Assembly (NCBI RefSeq): GCF_020889685.1
Contig: NZ_JACMYO010000060.1
Location: forward strand, 1-44,244
Source: Bradyrhizobium oropedii
GTDB lineage: Bacteria; Pseudomonadota; Alphaproteobacteria; Rhizobiales; Xanthobacteraceae
Reading direction: 5' to 3'
DNA length: 44,244 bases
Positions 11,536-19,664 of the stretch are shown piece after piece. Numbering within the stretch: the stretch's first letter is position 1; the number at the start of each line of letters is the position of its first letter. The notes under the pieces were generated by a model. The model did not search any database and was not told the origin of the DNA. It saw nothing but the letters and a program-made list of their open reading frames with translations. A program made the position numbers and the translations under genes.

Positions 11536-11895
11536 ATGCGAAACAGAATACTTGCCGTTGCGGCGGTTGCTGCTGCGATCACGGTGCCGGCTGTTGCCGC
11601 ACAGGCCCAGACCGTTGGCGTTGTCCGCGGTGGCCCGCCGGTTGCAGTCGAGGATGACGAGGGCATTGCGGTCGAGCAGCGTCCGGCATTCCGCGAATAC
11701 ATCGTGCGCGAGCGCGTGCCGAACTACACCGTTCCCGATCGCGTCATCGTCGGCACCGTGCTGCCGGACGCCGGCGTGACCACATACGACGTGCCGCAAC
11801 GGTTCGGCGCGACGCCCTATCGCTACACCGTCGTGAATGGCGAAACCGTTCTGGTCGAGCCGCGTTCGCGACGGATCGTTCAGGTGGTCGACTAA
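11536..11895 (+). CDS. DUF1236 secreted protein
   Basis: 119 residues. The signal peptide (MRNRILAVAAVAAAITVPAVAAQAQ) has a clear AxA cleavage site near residue 25. The mature part contains PAFREYIVRERVPNYTVPDRVIVGTVLP and ends YRYTVVNGETVLVEPRSRRIVQVVD, the DUF1236 pattern, a periplasmic family common in rhizobia with no assigned activity. The ATG at 11536 has GGAG 7 bases upstream, so it is favoured over the ATG at 11524. An 8-base inverted repeat, GCCGATGC and GCATCGGC (11468-11498), lies about 40 bases upstream and could be an operator. A strong bidirectional terminator follows. Confidence 0.82.
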   Translation: MRNRILAVAAVAAAITVPAVAAQAQTVGVVRGGPPVAVEDDEGIAVEQRPAFREYIVRERVPNYTVPDRVIVGTVLPDAGVTTYDVPQRFGATPYRYTVVNGETVLVEPRSRRIVQVVD

Positions 11896-11968
11896 ATTCG
11901 GCGCGATAGCTTGAACGAGCAGTCCGGGCGCCGTGCAAGCGGATGTGCGCGCAGATCGACCGGACCAG

Positions 11969-12004
11969 AAAGCCCCGCCCGGCTTCCCCACCGGGCGGGG
12001 CTTT
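11969..12004. terminator. bidirectional intrinsic terminator
   Basis: Perfect 14-base arms AAAGCCCCGCCCGG (11969-11982) and CCGGGCGGGGCTTT (11991-12004) around an 8-base loop. Short T-runs lie on the 3' side of both strands. It sits between the convergent DUF1236 gene and the leftward gene ending at 12035 and should serve both. Confidence 0.88.
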
Positions 12005-12034
12005 TCTGTCGATCAATCCGAATGTCTCTCGGAC

Positions 12035-13135
12035 TTAGGATTTCAGGATCGAGAGCAGCGTCGAGGTCGACTTGTAGCTCTTGATCGCGGCGTCCTGGAA
12101 ATCCTGCGTCCAGTTGGCCGCCTGGCGCTCCTCCGCACTCATCGAGGAATATTGCTTGAGGATGCCGAGACTGAACTGGCGCGGATCGCCGGCGGACTGG
12201 CTCTGCTTCAGCGCATCGAGCACGGCAAGGCGCGTCCGCGTGTTGAGCGCCTGCTTGGCCGCGAAGATCTCCTCGCCTGAAAACTTCTTGTCCTGGTTGA
12301 GCGAGATCGCCGACAGCGAGCGGTTGTCGAGCGTGGACAGGTCGGCGAGCTGTCCGGTCTTGCGGCGGGAGTCGTAGACCAGTTCCTTGCCGCTCTTCGC
12401 CGCGTCGCTCTTCTGCCGATCGAGGAAAGCGCGCACGTCGCTCGCCACGCTAGAGAAGTCGCGCGTGTTCCCAGTCGTGGGAGTCGTGGTTCCCGCCAGC
12501 GCCGCTGCAATCGGGTCGCCCGCAATTCCCGTCGGTGCCTTGTTCGGATCCTGCTGCGTCGCCTGAACTCCCTTCAGCACAGCGGCGCGCTGGCTCGCCC
12601 AGGTCGCGGTGGCCTTCTCCTCGTCGCTGGCGCCATCGAGAAAGTCGAGCGCCGCCTTGTAGCTGACGCTGTAGTCGCCGGTCAGGCGCGTGGTCGCAAG
12701 CGACGGCGCCAAGGCCTTGTCGAAGCGCTGCTTCAATTCGGTGGCTGCAACCGCCTGCTCGTCCAGCGTGAACTTGCCGCCATTATTGGTCGAGATCGCA
12801 AACAGCGAGCGGCGGTCCAGGGTCGAGAGATCGATCGTGGTCTTGCCGTCGACGATCGGCTTCTTCACCCCCGCGGCTGTGTAGAGCCGGTCGAGCGTTG
12901 TGCGCGCGTCACTGGTGACGGTCGCGAAATCCGGCAGCGGCGCCTTGGCGAGTTGTGCGCGGGCGGCGTCCGACAGCGTCAGGTTGGTGGCCGTGTTTGG
13001 CGTCGAGGACGCCGAAAGATCGCCTGCCGTGCCGTCGCCCGACAAGGTCGCCGCCAGTGAGGGCGTCGCCGCGGCCCGCGCATAGGCCGAACCATATTGG
13101 GCATAGGGATTGGGCGTGGTGCCGATCGAGGTCAT
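12035..13135 (-). CDS. protein of unknown function with an internal duplication
   Basis: 366 residues, no signal peptide or membrane segment. The N-terminus is Ser/Thr/Ala-rich (MTSIGTTPNPYAQYGSAYARAA), as in proteins exported by type I or flagellar routes, though that is only an impression. Two related units of about 75 residues are visible: DFATVTSDARTTLDRLY ... LSTLDRRSLFAISTNNGGKFT (about residues 70-140), and DFSSVASDVRAFLDRQK ... LSTLDNRSLSAISLNQDKKFS (about 230-305). Each is followed by an alpha-helical stretch ending near AATWASQRAAV or AANWTQDFQDAA. NNGGKFT and NQDKKFS resemble the turn before an EF-hand-like helix, but no complete EF loop is present. The start at 13135 is supported by GGGGAGG-type sequence upstream. 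Function unknown. Confidence 0.7.
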   Translation of the reverse strand: MTSIGTTPNPYAQYGSAYARAAATPSLAATLSGDGTAGDLSASSTPNTATNLTLSDAARAQLAKAPLPDFATVTSDARTTLDRLYTAAGVKKPIVDGKTTIDLSTLDRRSLFAISTNNGGKFTLDEQAVAATELKQRFDKALAPSLATTRLTGDYSVSYKAALDFLDGASDEEKATATWASQRAAVLKGVQATQQDPNKAPTGIAGDPIAAALAGTTTPTTGNTRDFSSVASDVRAFLDRQKSDAAKSGKELVYDSRRKTGQLADLSTLDNRSLSAISLNQDKKFSGEEIFAAKQALNTRTRLAVLDALKQSQSAGDPRQFSLGILKQYSSMSAEERQAANWTQDFQDAAIKSYKSTSTLLSILKS

Positions 13136-13164
13136 CGGGGAGGTCCCTGCATTGGCGCGAGGGG

Positions 13165-13182
13165 CGATTTCTTAAGAAATCG
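13165..13182. promoter_or_regulatory. perfect 18-base palindrome, operator candidate
   Basis: CGATTTCTTAAGAAATCG is perfectly self-complementary and lies 30 bases upstream of the gene starting at 13135, within an AT-rich patch in otherwise GC-rich DNA. The symmetry and position suit a dimeric regulator. The regulator is unknown. Confidence 0.4.
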
Positions 13183-13255
13183 TTGATCCGGCGCGACCTT
13201 CGCAGGGCATGGTTAACAAATTGCAAATTGTGTCTAAATATTTCCGAACGTGTAA

Positions 13256-13849
13256 TCAGCCGCGCTGCCGGACCACGATGCGGTGGATGACCTTGCCGGA
13301 CGAGGCGCTGACGACCTCCGCGTCGAGCAGCAATTCGGCGCCCGCCAGTTCGGCCCGCACCACTGCCGTATCGAACGCGGCATAGAGCCGGCCGTGCGAA
13401 TCGCGCGCATCGTCGCCTGCGGTGACGCGCCAGCTCAGATAGAGCACGCCGCCCGGCTTCGCGAGTTCGAACATGCGGCGGACCGACAACGCGATCAGCG
13501 CGGGATCGAGATGCATGATCACGGTCTCGCACAGCACGTTGTCGAAGCTGCCGGAGGCGATGCCGCGGAGATCAGGCAGCTCGGCGCGCGCAAAGCGCAG
13601 CTTCGGGTAGCGAGAGCGAGCCTCCGCGAGCAGACCCTCGGAGGCGTCAAAGCCTTCGGCCGGAAAACCGTTGGCGTTCAGCCAGGCGACCTCGCGGCCG
13701 CTGCCGCAGCCGATATCGGCGGTCACACCACCCTTGATGAAGAATTGCCCGACGATCTCTTGCAGATCGCGAGGCGCCGGCTGCTCGTGCCAGTCCTGCG
13801 CAAACGCCGCCGCCTCCTTGTCGTAAGCGGCGAGCGTTGCGCGGTCCAT
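13256..13849 (-). CDS. class I SAM-dependent methyltransferase
   Basis: 197 residues. Motif I is VTADIGCGSGREVAWL (about residues 42-57), followed by the acidic end of strand 2 (AEGFDASEGLLAEARSRYP) and a motif IV region (FDNVLCETVIMHLDP), then KPGGVLYLSWR. This is the usual small-molecule methyltransferase fold (Methyltransf_11/25 type); the substrate cannot be read from the sequence. The start lies 3 bases after the glyS stop codon, so it is almost certainly translated from the glyQS message. Why a methyltransferase is coupled to glycyl-tRNA synthetase is not evident. Confidence 0.85.
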   Translation of the reverse strand: MDRATLAAYDKEAAAFAQDWHEQPAPRDLQEIVGQFFIKGGVTADIGCGSGREVAWLNANGFPAEGFDASEGLLAEARSRYPKLRFARAELPDLRGIASGSFDNVLCETVIMHLDPALIALSVRRMFELAKPGGVLYLSWRVTAGDDARDSHGRLYAAFDTAVVRAELAGAELLLDAEVVSASSGKVIHRIVVRQRG

Positions 13850-13852
13850 CGA

Positions 13853-15991
13853 TCAGCCTTCGATGCGGGAGAAATCCGCCACCGCACGCGTCGCGGCCCG
13901 GATCTCGTTGAGCAGTTTCAGGCGGTTTTCGCGCACCTTCGGGTCATCGTCGTTGACCTTGACCTTGTCGAAGAACGCATCGACCGCCGGACGCAGCTTC
14001 GCCATGGCACTCATCGCGGCGGCGAAATCTTCCTTGGCGACGGCGGCGGAGGCCTCCGCCTTCACCTGATCGATCGCCGCAGCCAGCGCCTTCTCTTCGT
14101 CGAGCTTGTAGAGCGCGGCATCAGGCGCGCCATCGAAGGTCCGCTTGTCCTTCTTCTCCTCGATGCTGAGGATGTTGCTGGCGCGCTTGGTGCCCGCAAG
14201 CAGGTTCTTGCCGTCGTCGCTGTCGAGGAACTTTCCAAGCGCCTCGACGCGGCGGACGACAAGCAGCAGATCGTCCTGGCCGCCGAGCGAGAACACCGCG
14301 TCGACGAGATCGTGCCGCGCACCCTGCTCGCGCAGCTGGACCTTCAGGCGGTCGGCGAAGAACGCGAGCAGATCGTTGACGATGGCAACGACCCTTCCCT
14401 CTACCTCTTTCAGAATGTCCGCGACTGGCCGCCCATCGCCCCGCATGAAGTGCAGCGCAAGCGACGCTTCCAGATCCGACGTCAACGGAGCACGGATATT
14501 GTGCTCCAGCAGAATCCTGATCACGCCCAATGCGGCACGGCGCAGCGCATAAGGGTCCTTCGACCCGGTCGGCTTCTCGTCGATGACCCAAAAGCCCACT
14601 AGCGTGTCGAGCTTATCCGCCAGCGCCACTGCGATGCTGACCGGATCGGTCGGCACACGGTCGGTCGGCCCTTGCGGCTTCCAGTGCTCCTCGCTCGCGG
14701 CGGCGACGGAGGCATCCTCGCCCTGCGCCAGCGCGTAATACTTGCCCATCAGGCCCTGCAGCTCGGGGAATTCGCCGACGACTTCGGTCAGCAGATCCGC
14801 CTTTGCGAGGCGCGCAGCGCGCTTGGTCTTCTCGACATCGGCGCCGACCAGCGGCGCGATCTCGGCGGCGAGCCGCTCGATGCGCTTGATGCGCTCCGCC
14901 TGGGTGCCGAGCTTCTCGTGGAACACGATCTGCTCGAACTTCGGCAGCCGGTCTTCCAGCCTGGTCTTGAGATCGGTCTCGTAGAAGAACTTCGCATCAC
15001 TCAGCCGCGGGCGGATCACGCGCTCATTGCCGGCGACGATGGTCTTGCCGCCGTCGGGGGCCTCGATGTTGGCGGTCAGCACGAACTTGTTGGTCAGCTT
15101 GCCCGTCTTGGGATCCCTGACCACGAAGCACTTCTGGTTGTTGCGGATGGTGGCGCGGATCACCTCATCCGGGATGACCAGGAATTCCTTCTCGAACGAT
15201 CCCATCATCACGACCGGCCATTCGACGAGGCCGGAGACCTCATCGACCAGCACCTGGTCCTCGACCAGCTCGAGGCCCTGCGCGAACGCCATCTCCTTGG
15301 CGTCCTCGAGGATGATGTCCTTGCGCGCCTGCGGATCGAGGATCACTTTCGCGGCCTTCAGCTTGGCCTCGTAATCCTCGAAGCGGCGCACCGAAATCGC
15401 ACCCGGCGCCATGAAGCGATGGCCGTAGGTGGTCTGCCCGGCTTCGATGCCATCGACGGCAAATTTGACGACATCGGGCTCCTCGGTATCGAGACCGAAG
15501 GTAGCAATGATCGAATGCAGCGGCCGCACCCAGGTGAGCGCACCTGATTTGGCCGAACGCGCGCCCCAACGCATGGACTTCGGCCACGGGAAGGTGCGGA
15601 CGATGACCGGCAGGATTTCGGCGATGACGTCGATCGCGGCGCGGCCGGGCTTCTCGATCAGCGCGATGTAGAAATCGCCCTTCGGATCTTTCTGGATCTT
15701 CGCTTCATCCAGCGAGTTGAGACCGGTCGCTTTCAGAAAGCCCTGCACCGCCGCATCGGGGGCACCGATCTTCGGGCCGCGACGTTCGGTCTTCAGGTCG
15801 GGCTGGCGCGCGGGAATGCCGTGCACGGTGAGCGCAAGGCGGCGCGGGGTCGCGAACGCCTTGGCGCCTTCATAGACGAGGCCCTCGGCAACCAGTCTGT
15901 CGGTCACCATGCGGCGCAGATCGTCCGCCGCCTTGGCCTGCATGCGCGCGGGGATTTCTTCGGAGAACAGTTCGAGGAGGAGTTCGGGCAT
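13853..15991 (-). CDS. glyS: glycyl-tRNA synthetase beta subunit
   Basis: 712 residues, within the usual range for the beta chain. The N-terminus MPELLLELFSEEIPARMQ is the family signature. KSMRWG, a substrate-binding block, and DKLDTLVGFWVIDEKPTGSKDPYALRRAA in the HD-like region are also typical. The beta chain provides tRNA binding and, with GlyQ, forms the alpha2beta2 enzyme that charges tRNA-Gly in the cytoplasm. Its ATG overlaps the glyQ stop by one base (TGATG), which indicates translational coupling. No T-box or other leader is seen. Confidence 0.97.
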   Translation of the reverse strand: MPELLLELFSEEIPARMQAKAADDLRRMVTDRLVAEGLVYEGAKAFATPRRLALTVHGIPARQPDLKTERRGPKIGAPDAAVQGFLKATGLNSLDEAKIQKDPKGDFYIALIEKPGRAAIDVIAEILPVIVRTFPWPKSMRWGARSAKSGALTWVRPLHSIIATFGLDTEEPDVVKFAVDGIEAGQTTYGHRFMAPGAISVRRFEDYEAKLKAAKVILDPQARKDIILEDAKEMAFAQGLELVEDQVLVDEVSGLVEWPVVMMGSFEKEFLVIPDEVIRATIRNNQKCFVVRDPKTGKLTNKFVLTANIEAPDGGKTIVAGNERVIRPRLSDAKFFYETDLKTRLEDRLPKFEQIVFHEKLGTQAERIKRIERLAAEIAPLVGADVEKTKRAARLAKADLLTEVVGEFPELQGLMGKYYALAQGEDASVAAASEEHWKPQGPTDRVPTDPVSIAVALADKLDTLVGFWVIDEKPTGSKDPYALRRAALGVIRILLEHNIRAPLTSDLEASLALHFMRGDGRPVADILKEVEGRVVAIVNDLLAFFADRLKVQLREQGARHDLVDAVFSLGGQDDLLLVVRRVEALGKFLDSDDGKNLLAGTKRASNILSIEEKKDKRTFDGAPDAALYKLDEEKALAAAIDQVKAEASAAVAKEDFAAAMSAMAKLRPAVDAFFDKVKVNDDDPKVRENRLKLLNEIRAATRAVADFSRIEG

Positions 15992-16926
15992 CAGACGGCC
16001 CTGCCCGTTTCAGTGTGGATCCATGCCTCGCCGCAGGCCTTGGCCAGATCGCGCACCCGCCCGATATAGCTCTGCCGCTCCGTCACCGAGATGACGCCGC
16101 GGGCGTCGAGCAGGTTGAACACGTGGCTCGCCTTGATGCACTGGTCGTAGGCCGGCAAGGCCATCAGATGTTCCTTTTGATTGCTCCCCTCACGCCAGCC
16201 GGCGGCGAGATATTTGCGGCAGGCGTCCTCGGCCATCCTGAACTGCTCGAACAGCATCGCGGTGTCGGCGACTTCGAAATTGTGCCGCGAGTATTCCTGC
16301 TCGGCCTGCAGGAAGACGTCGCCATAGGTGACCTTCTCGGCACCCTCGCGGCCGTTGAAGTTGAGGTCGTAGACCCGGTCGACGCCCTGCACATACATCG
16401 CCAGCCGCTCGAGCCCGTAGGTGAGCTCGCCCGCGACCGGCGCGCATTCGACGCCGGCGACCTGCTGGAAGTAGGTGAACTGGCTGACTTCCATGCCGTC
16501 GCACCAGCATTCCCACCCCAGGCCCCAGGCGCCGAGTGTCGGGCTCTCCCAGTCGTCCTCGACGAAGCGGATGTCGTGGACGGCGGCGTCGATGCCGATC
16601 GCGGCCAGCGACTTCAGGTACAGCTCCTGAAGGTTCGGCGGCGACGGCTTCATGATCACCTGGAACTGGTAGTAGTGCTGCATCCGGTTGGGATTTTCGC
16701 CATAGCGGCCGTCCTTGGGCCGCCGCGAGGGCTGCACATAGGCCGCGTTCCAGGGCTTCGGGCCCAGCGCGCGCAGCGTGGTCGCGGGATGGAAGGTGCC
16801 GGCGCCCATTTCCATGTCGTAGGGCTGCAGGATGACGCAACCCTGCTCGGCCCAGAACCGTTGGAGAGCCAGGATGAAGCCCTGGAACGAACGTTCCGGG
16901 CGCATGTGGTCAGGCAGGGCGTCCAT
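15991..16926 (-). CDS. glyQ: glycyl-tRNA synthetase alpha subunit
   Basis: 311 residues against about 300 for the family. SFQGFILALQRFWAEQGCVILQPYDMEMGAGTFHPATTLRALGP is the conserved N-terminal region of the class II catalytic core. WNAAYVQPSRRPKDGRYGENPNRMQHYYQFQVI contains the motif 2 region, and VYDLNFNGREGAEKVTYGDVFLQAEQEYSRHNFE follows. It forms the adenylation site for glycine and ATP. The ATG at 16926 is used; there is no strong ribosome binding site, and a second Met seven residues in (MRPERSFQG) is an alternative. It heads the glyQ-glyS-methyltransferase unit. Confidence 0.97.
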   Translation of the reverse strand: MDALPDHMRPERSFQGFILALQRFWAEQGCVILQPYDMEMGAGTFHPATTLRALGPKPWNAAYVQPSRRPKDGRYGENPNRMQHYYQFQVIMKPSPPNLQELYLKSLAAIGIDAAVHDIRFVEDDWESPTLGAWGLGWECWCDGMEVSQFTYFQQVAGVECAPVAGELTYGLERLAMYVQGVDRVYDLNFNGREGAEKVTYGDVFLQAEQEYSRHNFEVADTAMLFEQFRMAEDACRKYLAAGWREGSNQKEHLMALPAYDQCIKASHVFNLLDARGVISVTERQSYIGRVRDLAKACGEAWIHTETGRAV

Positions 16927-17021
16927 CGTTGGAATCGATCTCGCGAGGGGGTGTGAAAACGCGCGGGACCGTATCGGCGGCGGCCAATGGAATCAAGGCG
17001 ATGGGGGATGTTTCTCTGTCA

Positions 17022-17188
17022 CCTCGCCCCGCTTGCGGGGAGAGGTCGAAATCCGCGCTCCGCGCGGATTTCGGGTGAGGGGGACTCTCCGCGAACTCTC
17101 ATCTTTCGAGTTTGCGGAAGCAGCCCCTCACCCCAGCCCTCTAAGAGCGAGCTTCGCTCGTCTCGACCCCGCAAGAGCGGGGCGAGGG
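17022..17188. repeat. intergenic palindrome, family D (CCTCGCCCCGC type)
   Basis: The ends CCTCGCCCCGCTTGCGGGG (17022-17040) and CCCCGCAAGAGCGGGGCGAGG-like (17167-17187) are inverted, and GGGTGAGGGGG pairs with CCCCTCACCC inside. It lies 12 bases after the stop of the small membrane protein and upstream of glyQ. From memory this is a frequent intergenic element in Bradyrhizobium and relatives. If it ends transcription, glyQ must have its own promoter. Confidence 0.8.
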
Positions 17189-17199
17189 AGATCATAGCG

Positions 17200-17391
17200 C
17201 TAGCCCGGGCGATAGGCGCCGGTCACGGGGTCGCGGCGCAGGGTCTTGATTTCGCTCGCACGCGAGGCCTCAGCCACGCGGGACAATCGCGCCTCTTCCA
17301 GTTCCTGGTTGATCCGGACGGCCGTCTTGTAAGCCCAGCGGACCACGGCCAGGCCACCCAGGACGCCTGCGAATGCAATCAGCGGCGGCAT
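17200..17391 (-). CDS. small membrane-anchored protein
   Basis: 63 residues. One N-terminal hydrophobic segment (MPPLIAFAGVLGGLAVVRWAYKTAV) is followed by a charged amphipathic helix (RINQELEEARLSRVAEASRASEIKTLRRDP) likely to be cytoplasmic, and the C-terminus GAYRPG. AAGGA lies 7 bases before the ATG at 17391, so longer upstream starts are rejected. It lies 116 bases downstream of the S49 peptidase gene on the same strand. A similar small protein next to this peptidase is, as I recall, conserved in Bradyrhizobium. Function unknown. Confidence 0.7.
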   Translation of the reverse strand: MPPLIAFAGVLGGLAVVRWAYKTAVRINQELEEARLSRVAEASRASEIKTLRRDPVTGAYRPG

Positions 17392-17507
17392 CGGTCGATC
17401 CTTGTCGTTCACGTCGGTCAGGCCCCCAATGACAGCCATTCTCGCGCAAGGCGGCCTGCGCCGCAATCGCCCTTTTGGGGCAAAATGGCGCGCTCAAATC
17501 CGCGTGT

Positions 17508-18431
17508 TCAGAGCCCGAATCTGGCCCAAATCGCCCGCGTTTCCACCGCCGAGATCAGATGGTCCGGGAGCCCGCCGATTCCATCCAGCGCCGCCATGGA
17601 TCCCGCCCCCGGCGCCCGCCGGCCGAGCAGGCCGGACAGCATGCCGCTGGCAGGCGCGATCACCGGGGTCAGCACCTTCTCGCCATAGCGGGCCCGCAAG
17701 GTCGAGCGGAGGTCGCCGATGGCATCGGCGAGCCCGAGACCGATCGCGGTCTCGCCCGCCCAGTATTCGCCGGTGAACAATTCGTCGTCAGGCCCCTTCA
17801 GGCGGCTGCCGCGGCTCTGCTTCACCAGCGCAATGAAGATCGCATGGATCTCGCGCTGGATCGACTTCAGCCGGGCGACGTCGTCGGGGTTTTCGGGGAG
17901 GAACGGATCGAGCATCGCCTTGTGGCTGCCCGCCGTATAAAGCCGTCGCTCGACCCCGATCTTCTTGATCAGCCCCTCGAGACCGAAGCTGCCGCCGACC
18001 ACGCCGATCGACCCCAGGATCGAGGACGGGTCGCAGTAGATCTCGTCGCCCGCGCAGGCGATCATGTAGCCGCCGGAAGCCGCGACGTCCTCGACGAACA
18101 CCAGCACCGGCAGCTTCTTCTCGGCCGACAGTTGCCGGATACGCAAATAGATCTGGCGCGACTGCACCGGCGAGCCGCCCGGCGAATTGATCACCAGCGC
18201 CACCGCCTTGGCATTCCGCGTGCCAAAGGCGCGCTCCAGCATCTTGGCGACGCCCGAGAGCGTCATGCCGGGCCGCAGCGGCGTCACCGCACCGATCACG
18301 CCTGACAGCCGCACCACCGGCACGACGGCCGCGCCGCGCCTGTACCGCGCCGGAAGCACTCCCTGAACGCGCTCGAGCCATCCCGAACGTCCTCCAGAAT
18401 GTCCCTGGCGATCACTTGTTTGTTCACTCAT
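17508..18431 (-). CDS. S49 family peptidase (SppA/SohB-like)
   Basis: 307 residues. The single-domain S49 fold is clear: VPVVRLSGVIG, LVINSPGGSPVQS, VEDVAASGGYMIACAGDEIYCDPSSILGSIGVVGG. Ser119 in AASGGY is the nucleophile and Lys171 in YTAGSHKAML the general base. Their spacing of 52 is the same as in Bacillus SppA (Ser147/Lys199), from memory. The family degrades membrane-embedded signal peptides. This protein has no evident N-terminal membrane helix; residues 1-35 are polar and basic, so it may associate peripherally or rely on the small membrane protein encoded just downstream. GAGG lies 8 bases before the ATG. Confidence 0.9.
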   Translation of the reverse strand: MSEQTSDRQGHSGGRSGWLERVQGVLPARYRRGAAVVPVVRLSGVIGAVTPLRPGMTLSGVAKMLERAFGTRNAKAVALVINSPGGSPVQSRQIYLRIRQLSAEKKLPVLVFVEDVAASGGYMIACAGDEIYCDPSSILGSIGVVGGSFGLEGLIKKIGVERRLYTAGSHKAMLDPFLPENPDDVARLKSIQREIHAIFIALVKQSRGSRLKGPDDELFTGEYWAGETAIGLGLADAIGDLRSTLRARYGEKVLTPVIAPASGMLSGLLGRRAPGAGSMAALDGIGGLPDHLISAVETRAIWARFGL

Positions 18432-18540
18432 GCCGTTACCTCGAATTAACCACTTTTTATCACGCCAGTGTCATTGGATTTCGTGGAACGCGTTTTGCAT
18501 TTTGTCATTGGGGTTGCAACGCGCGGGCGGAGAGGGAGCC

Positions 18541-18639
18541 ATGAAGATCTACCTGCTGATTTTGCTGATCGGTACACTTCTGACCGCGATCCACTTCACA
18601 TCCAGGCCTGAACGCCAGTCGGAAACGGCCCCGCAGTGA
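18541..18639 (+). CDS. 32-residue single-helix membrane protein
   Basis: MKIYLLILLIGTLLTAIHFTSRPERQSETAPQ without interruption is a hydrophobic helix of about 18 residues plus a short polar tail, a typical tiny bitopic membrane protein. The ribosome binding site is good (GAGAGGGAG, about 5 bases from the ATG at 18541). It lies alone on the plus strand between two leftward genes, with an AT-richer 110-base region upstream that could hold its promoter. The protein is too short for family assignment. I give it moderate confidence because start site, hydrophobicity and spacing all agree. Confidence 0.5.
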   Translation: MKIYLLILLIGTLLTAIHFTSRPERQSETAPQ

Positions 18640-18676
18640 TTTAGTGCCAGTACGACGCGGGCAGAATCCCTGCCCG

Positions 18677-19444
18677 TCAGCGCCGCGCCAGCGGCAATTC
18701 CCCTTTCCCAGCCAAGATCTCCTGCACCCATTTATTGGGCACACCTGACTCTTCATTGAGCAGCAGCGCGGCATGCAGCCGCGTCGGCGCCCTGCCGCCC
18801 TTGGTGGCCCGCACCAGGATTCGGATCGCCGGCGACGCCGCCTCGCCGTGAACCGGCAGGATTTCGAGACTGCCAAAGCCGCGCTCCAGCGCGGCCAGCA
18901 CGTCGGCAATCCCGTCGGCCCGCCAGATCATCGCAAGCTGCCCGTTCGACTTGAGAATCCGCCGCGCCGCATGAACCCAGGCGGCAAGCGTGGTCGCCGT
19001 CGCGACATGGGCACGCTCCCGCACGCCGTCCGGCGAGGCGCGGTGCCGGGTGGAATCGTTGAACGGCGGGTTCATCAGCACGACGTCGGCACTATCAGGC
19101 GTGAGGCCGACCGCGGCAAAGGCCGTCGCGTCCGCTTCGACATCGAGGATGACCACCTCGGCCTTGATCGCATTGGCAGCGGCATTATTCCGGGCGAGCT
19201 CGGCCAATCCAGGGTCGATCTCGACCAAGACGAGGTCGATCCCCCACACCCGCCGCGCCACAGAAAGCCCGGCCGCGCCGACGCCGGAGCCGAGATCGAC
19301 GACGCGCTCACCTGATCGAGCCGGCGTCGCCGCGGCCAGCAGGATCGCGTCGTGCCCGGCGCGGTGGCCGCTGCGGGGCTGCCGCAGCTGCAATTGCCCA
19401 CCGAGGAATCCGTCCTCGGTGATCTCTGCAGCGAGATTAGTCAT
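18677..19444 (-). CDS. tRNA1(Val) (adenine37-N6)-methyltransferase-like (TrmN6/YfiC) protein
   Basis: 255 residues. GHDAILLAAATPARSGERVVDLGSGVGAAGL carries motif I, VEIDPGLAELARNNAA the acidic strand-2 end, and DVVLMNPPFND the NPPF motif of N6-adenine and small-domain (MTS) methyltransferases. Lineage and length match the TrmN6/YfiC group, which modifies A37 of tRNA1(Val). A relative acting on another nucleic acid or protein is possible. The ATG at 19444 overlaps the DUF2007 stop (ATGACTAA), which indicates translational coupling. The longer upstream start would run further into that gene and is rejected. Confidence 0.82.
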   Translation of the reverse strand: MTNLAAEITEDGFLGGQLQLRQPRSGHRAGHDAILLAAATPARSGERVVDLGSGVGAAGLSVARRVWGIDLVLVEIDPGLAELARNNAAANAIKAEVVILDVEADATAFAAVGLTPDSADVVLMNPPFNDSTRHRASPDGVRERAHVATATTLAAWVHAARRILKSNGQLAMIWRADGIADVLAALERGFGSLEILPVHGEAASPAIRILVRATKGGRAPTRLHAALLLNEESGVPNKWVQEILAGKGELPLARR

Positions 19445-19664
19445 CTGCCCGCAATTCGTGGCCGAGGCCGGCATCGGTCAGGAGCTGGCGGGCCTCATGG
19501 TTGTCGTCCTCATGCACCAGGATCCGCCGCGGCAGCACGCCGAGCGAGCCCTCGATGATGCTCATGTTCTGGTCCAGCACCAAATGATGGATGTTAGCGC
19601 TGTCGAGCAGCGCGCCGACGGCCGAGACCAGCACCATGTCGTTGGTCCGTACCAATTCCCGCAA
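19437..19664 (-). CDS. DUF2007 protein
   Basis: 75 residues. The pattern ELVRTNDMVLVSAVGALLDSANI ... DQNMSIIEGSLGVLPRRILVHEDDNHEARQLL is the DUF2007 (putative signal-transducing) family: a short ferredoxin-like domain that may bind a ligand or partner. The start is a TTG at 19664 with AGGAGAG 6 bases upstream, stronger than any later candidate. It overlaps the start of the TrmN6-like gene and is divergent from the polyprenyl synthase gene. This arrangement is, as I recall, conserved in many Rhizobiales. Confidence 0.8.
   Translation of the reverse strand: MRELVRTNDMVLVSAVGALLDSANIHHLVLDQNMSIIEGSLGVLPRRILVHEDDNHEARQLLTDAGLGHELRADD

Noticed and set aside
13283..14602. 439-codon plus-strand frame opposite glyS and the methyltransferase
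   Set aside because: It spans two well-supported genes on the opposite strand and shows no domain.
16927..17199. T-box or other glycine leader before glyQ
   Set aside because: The region holds the family D palindrome and no T-box or specifier-like structure; T-boxes are not expected in this group.
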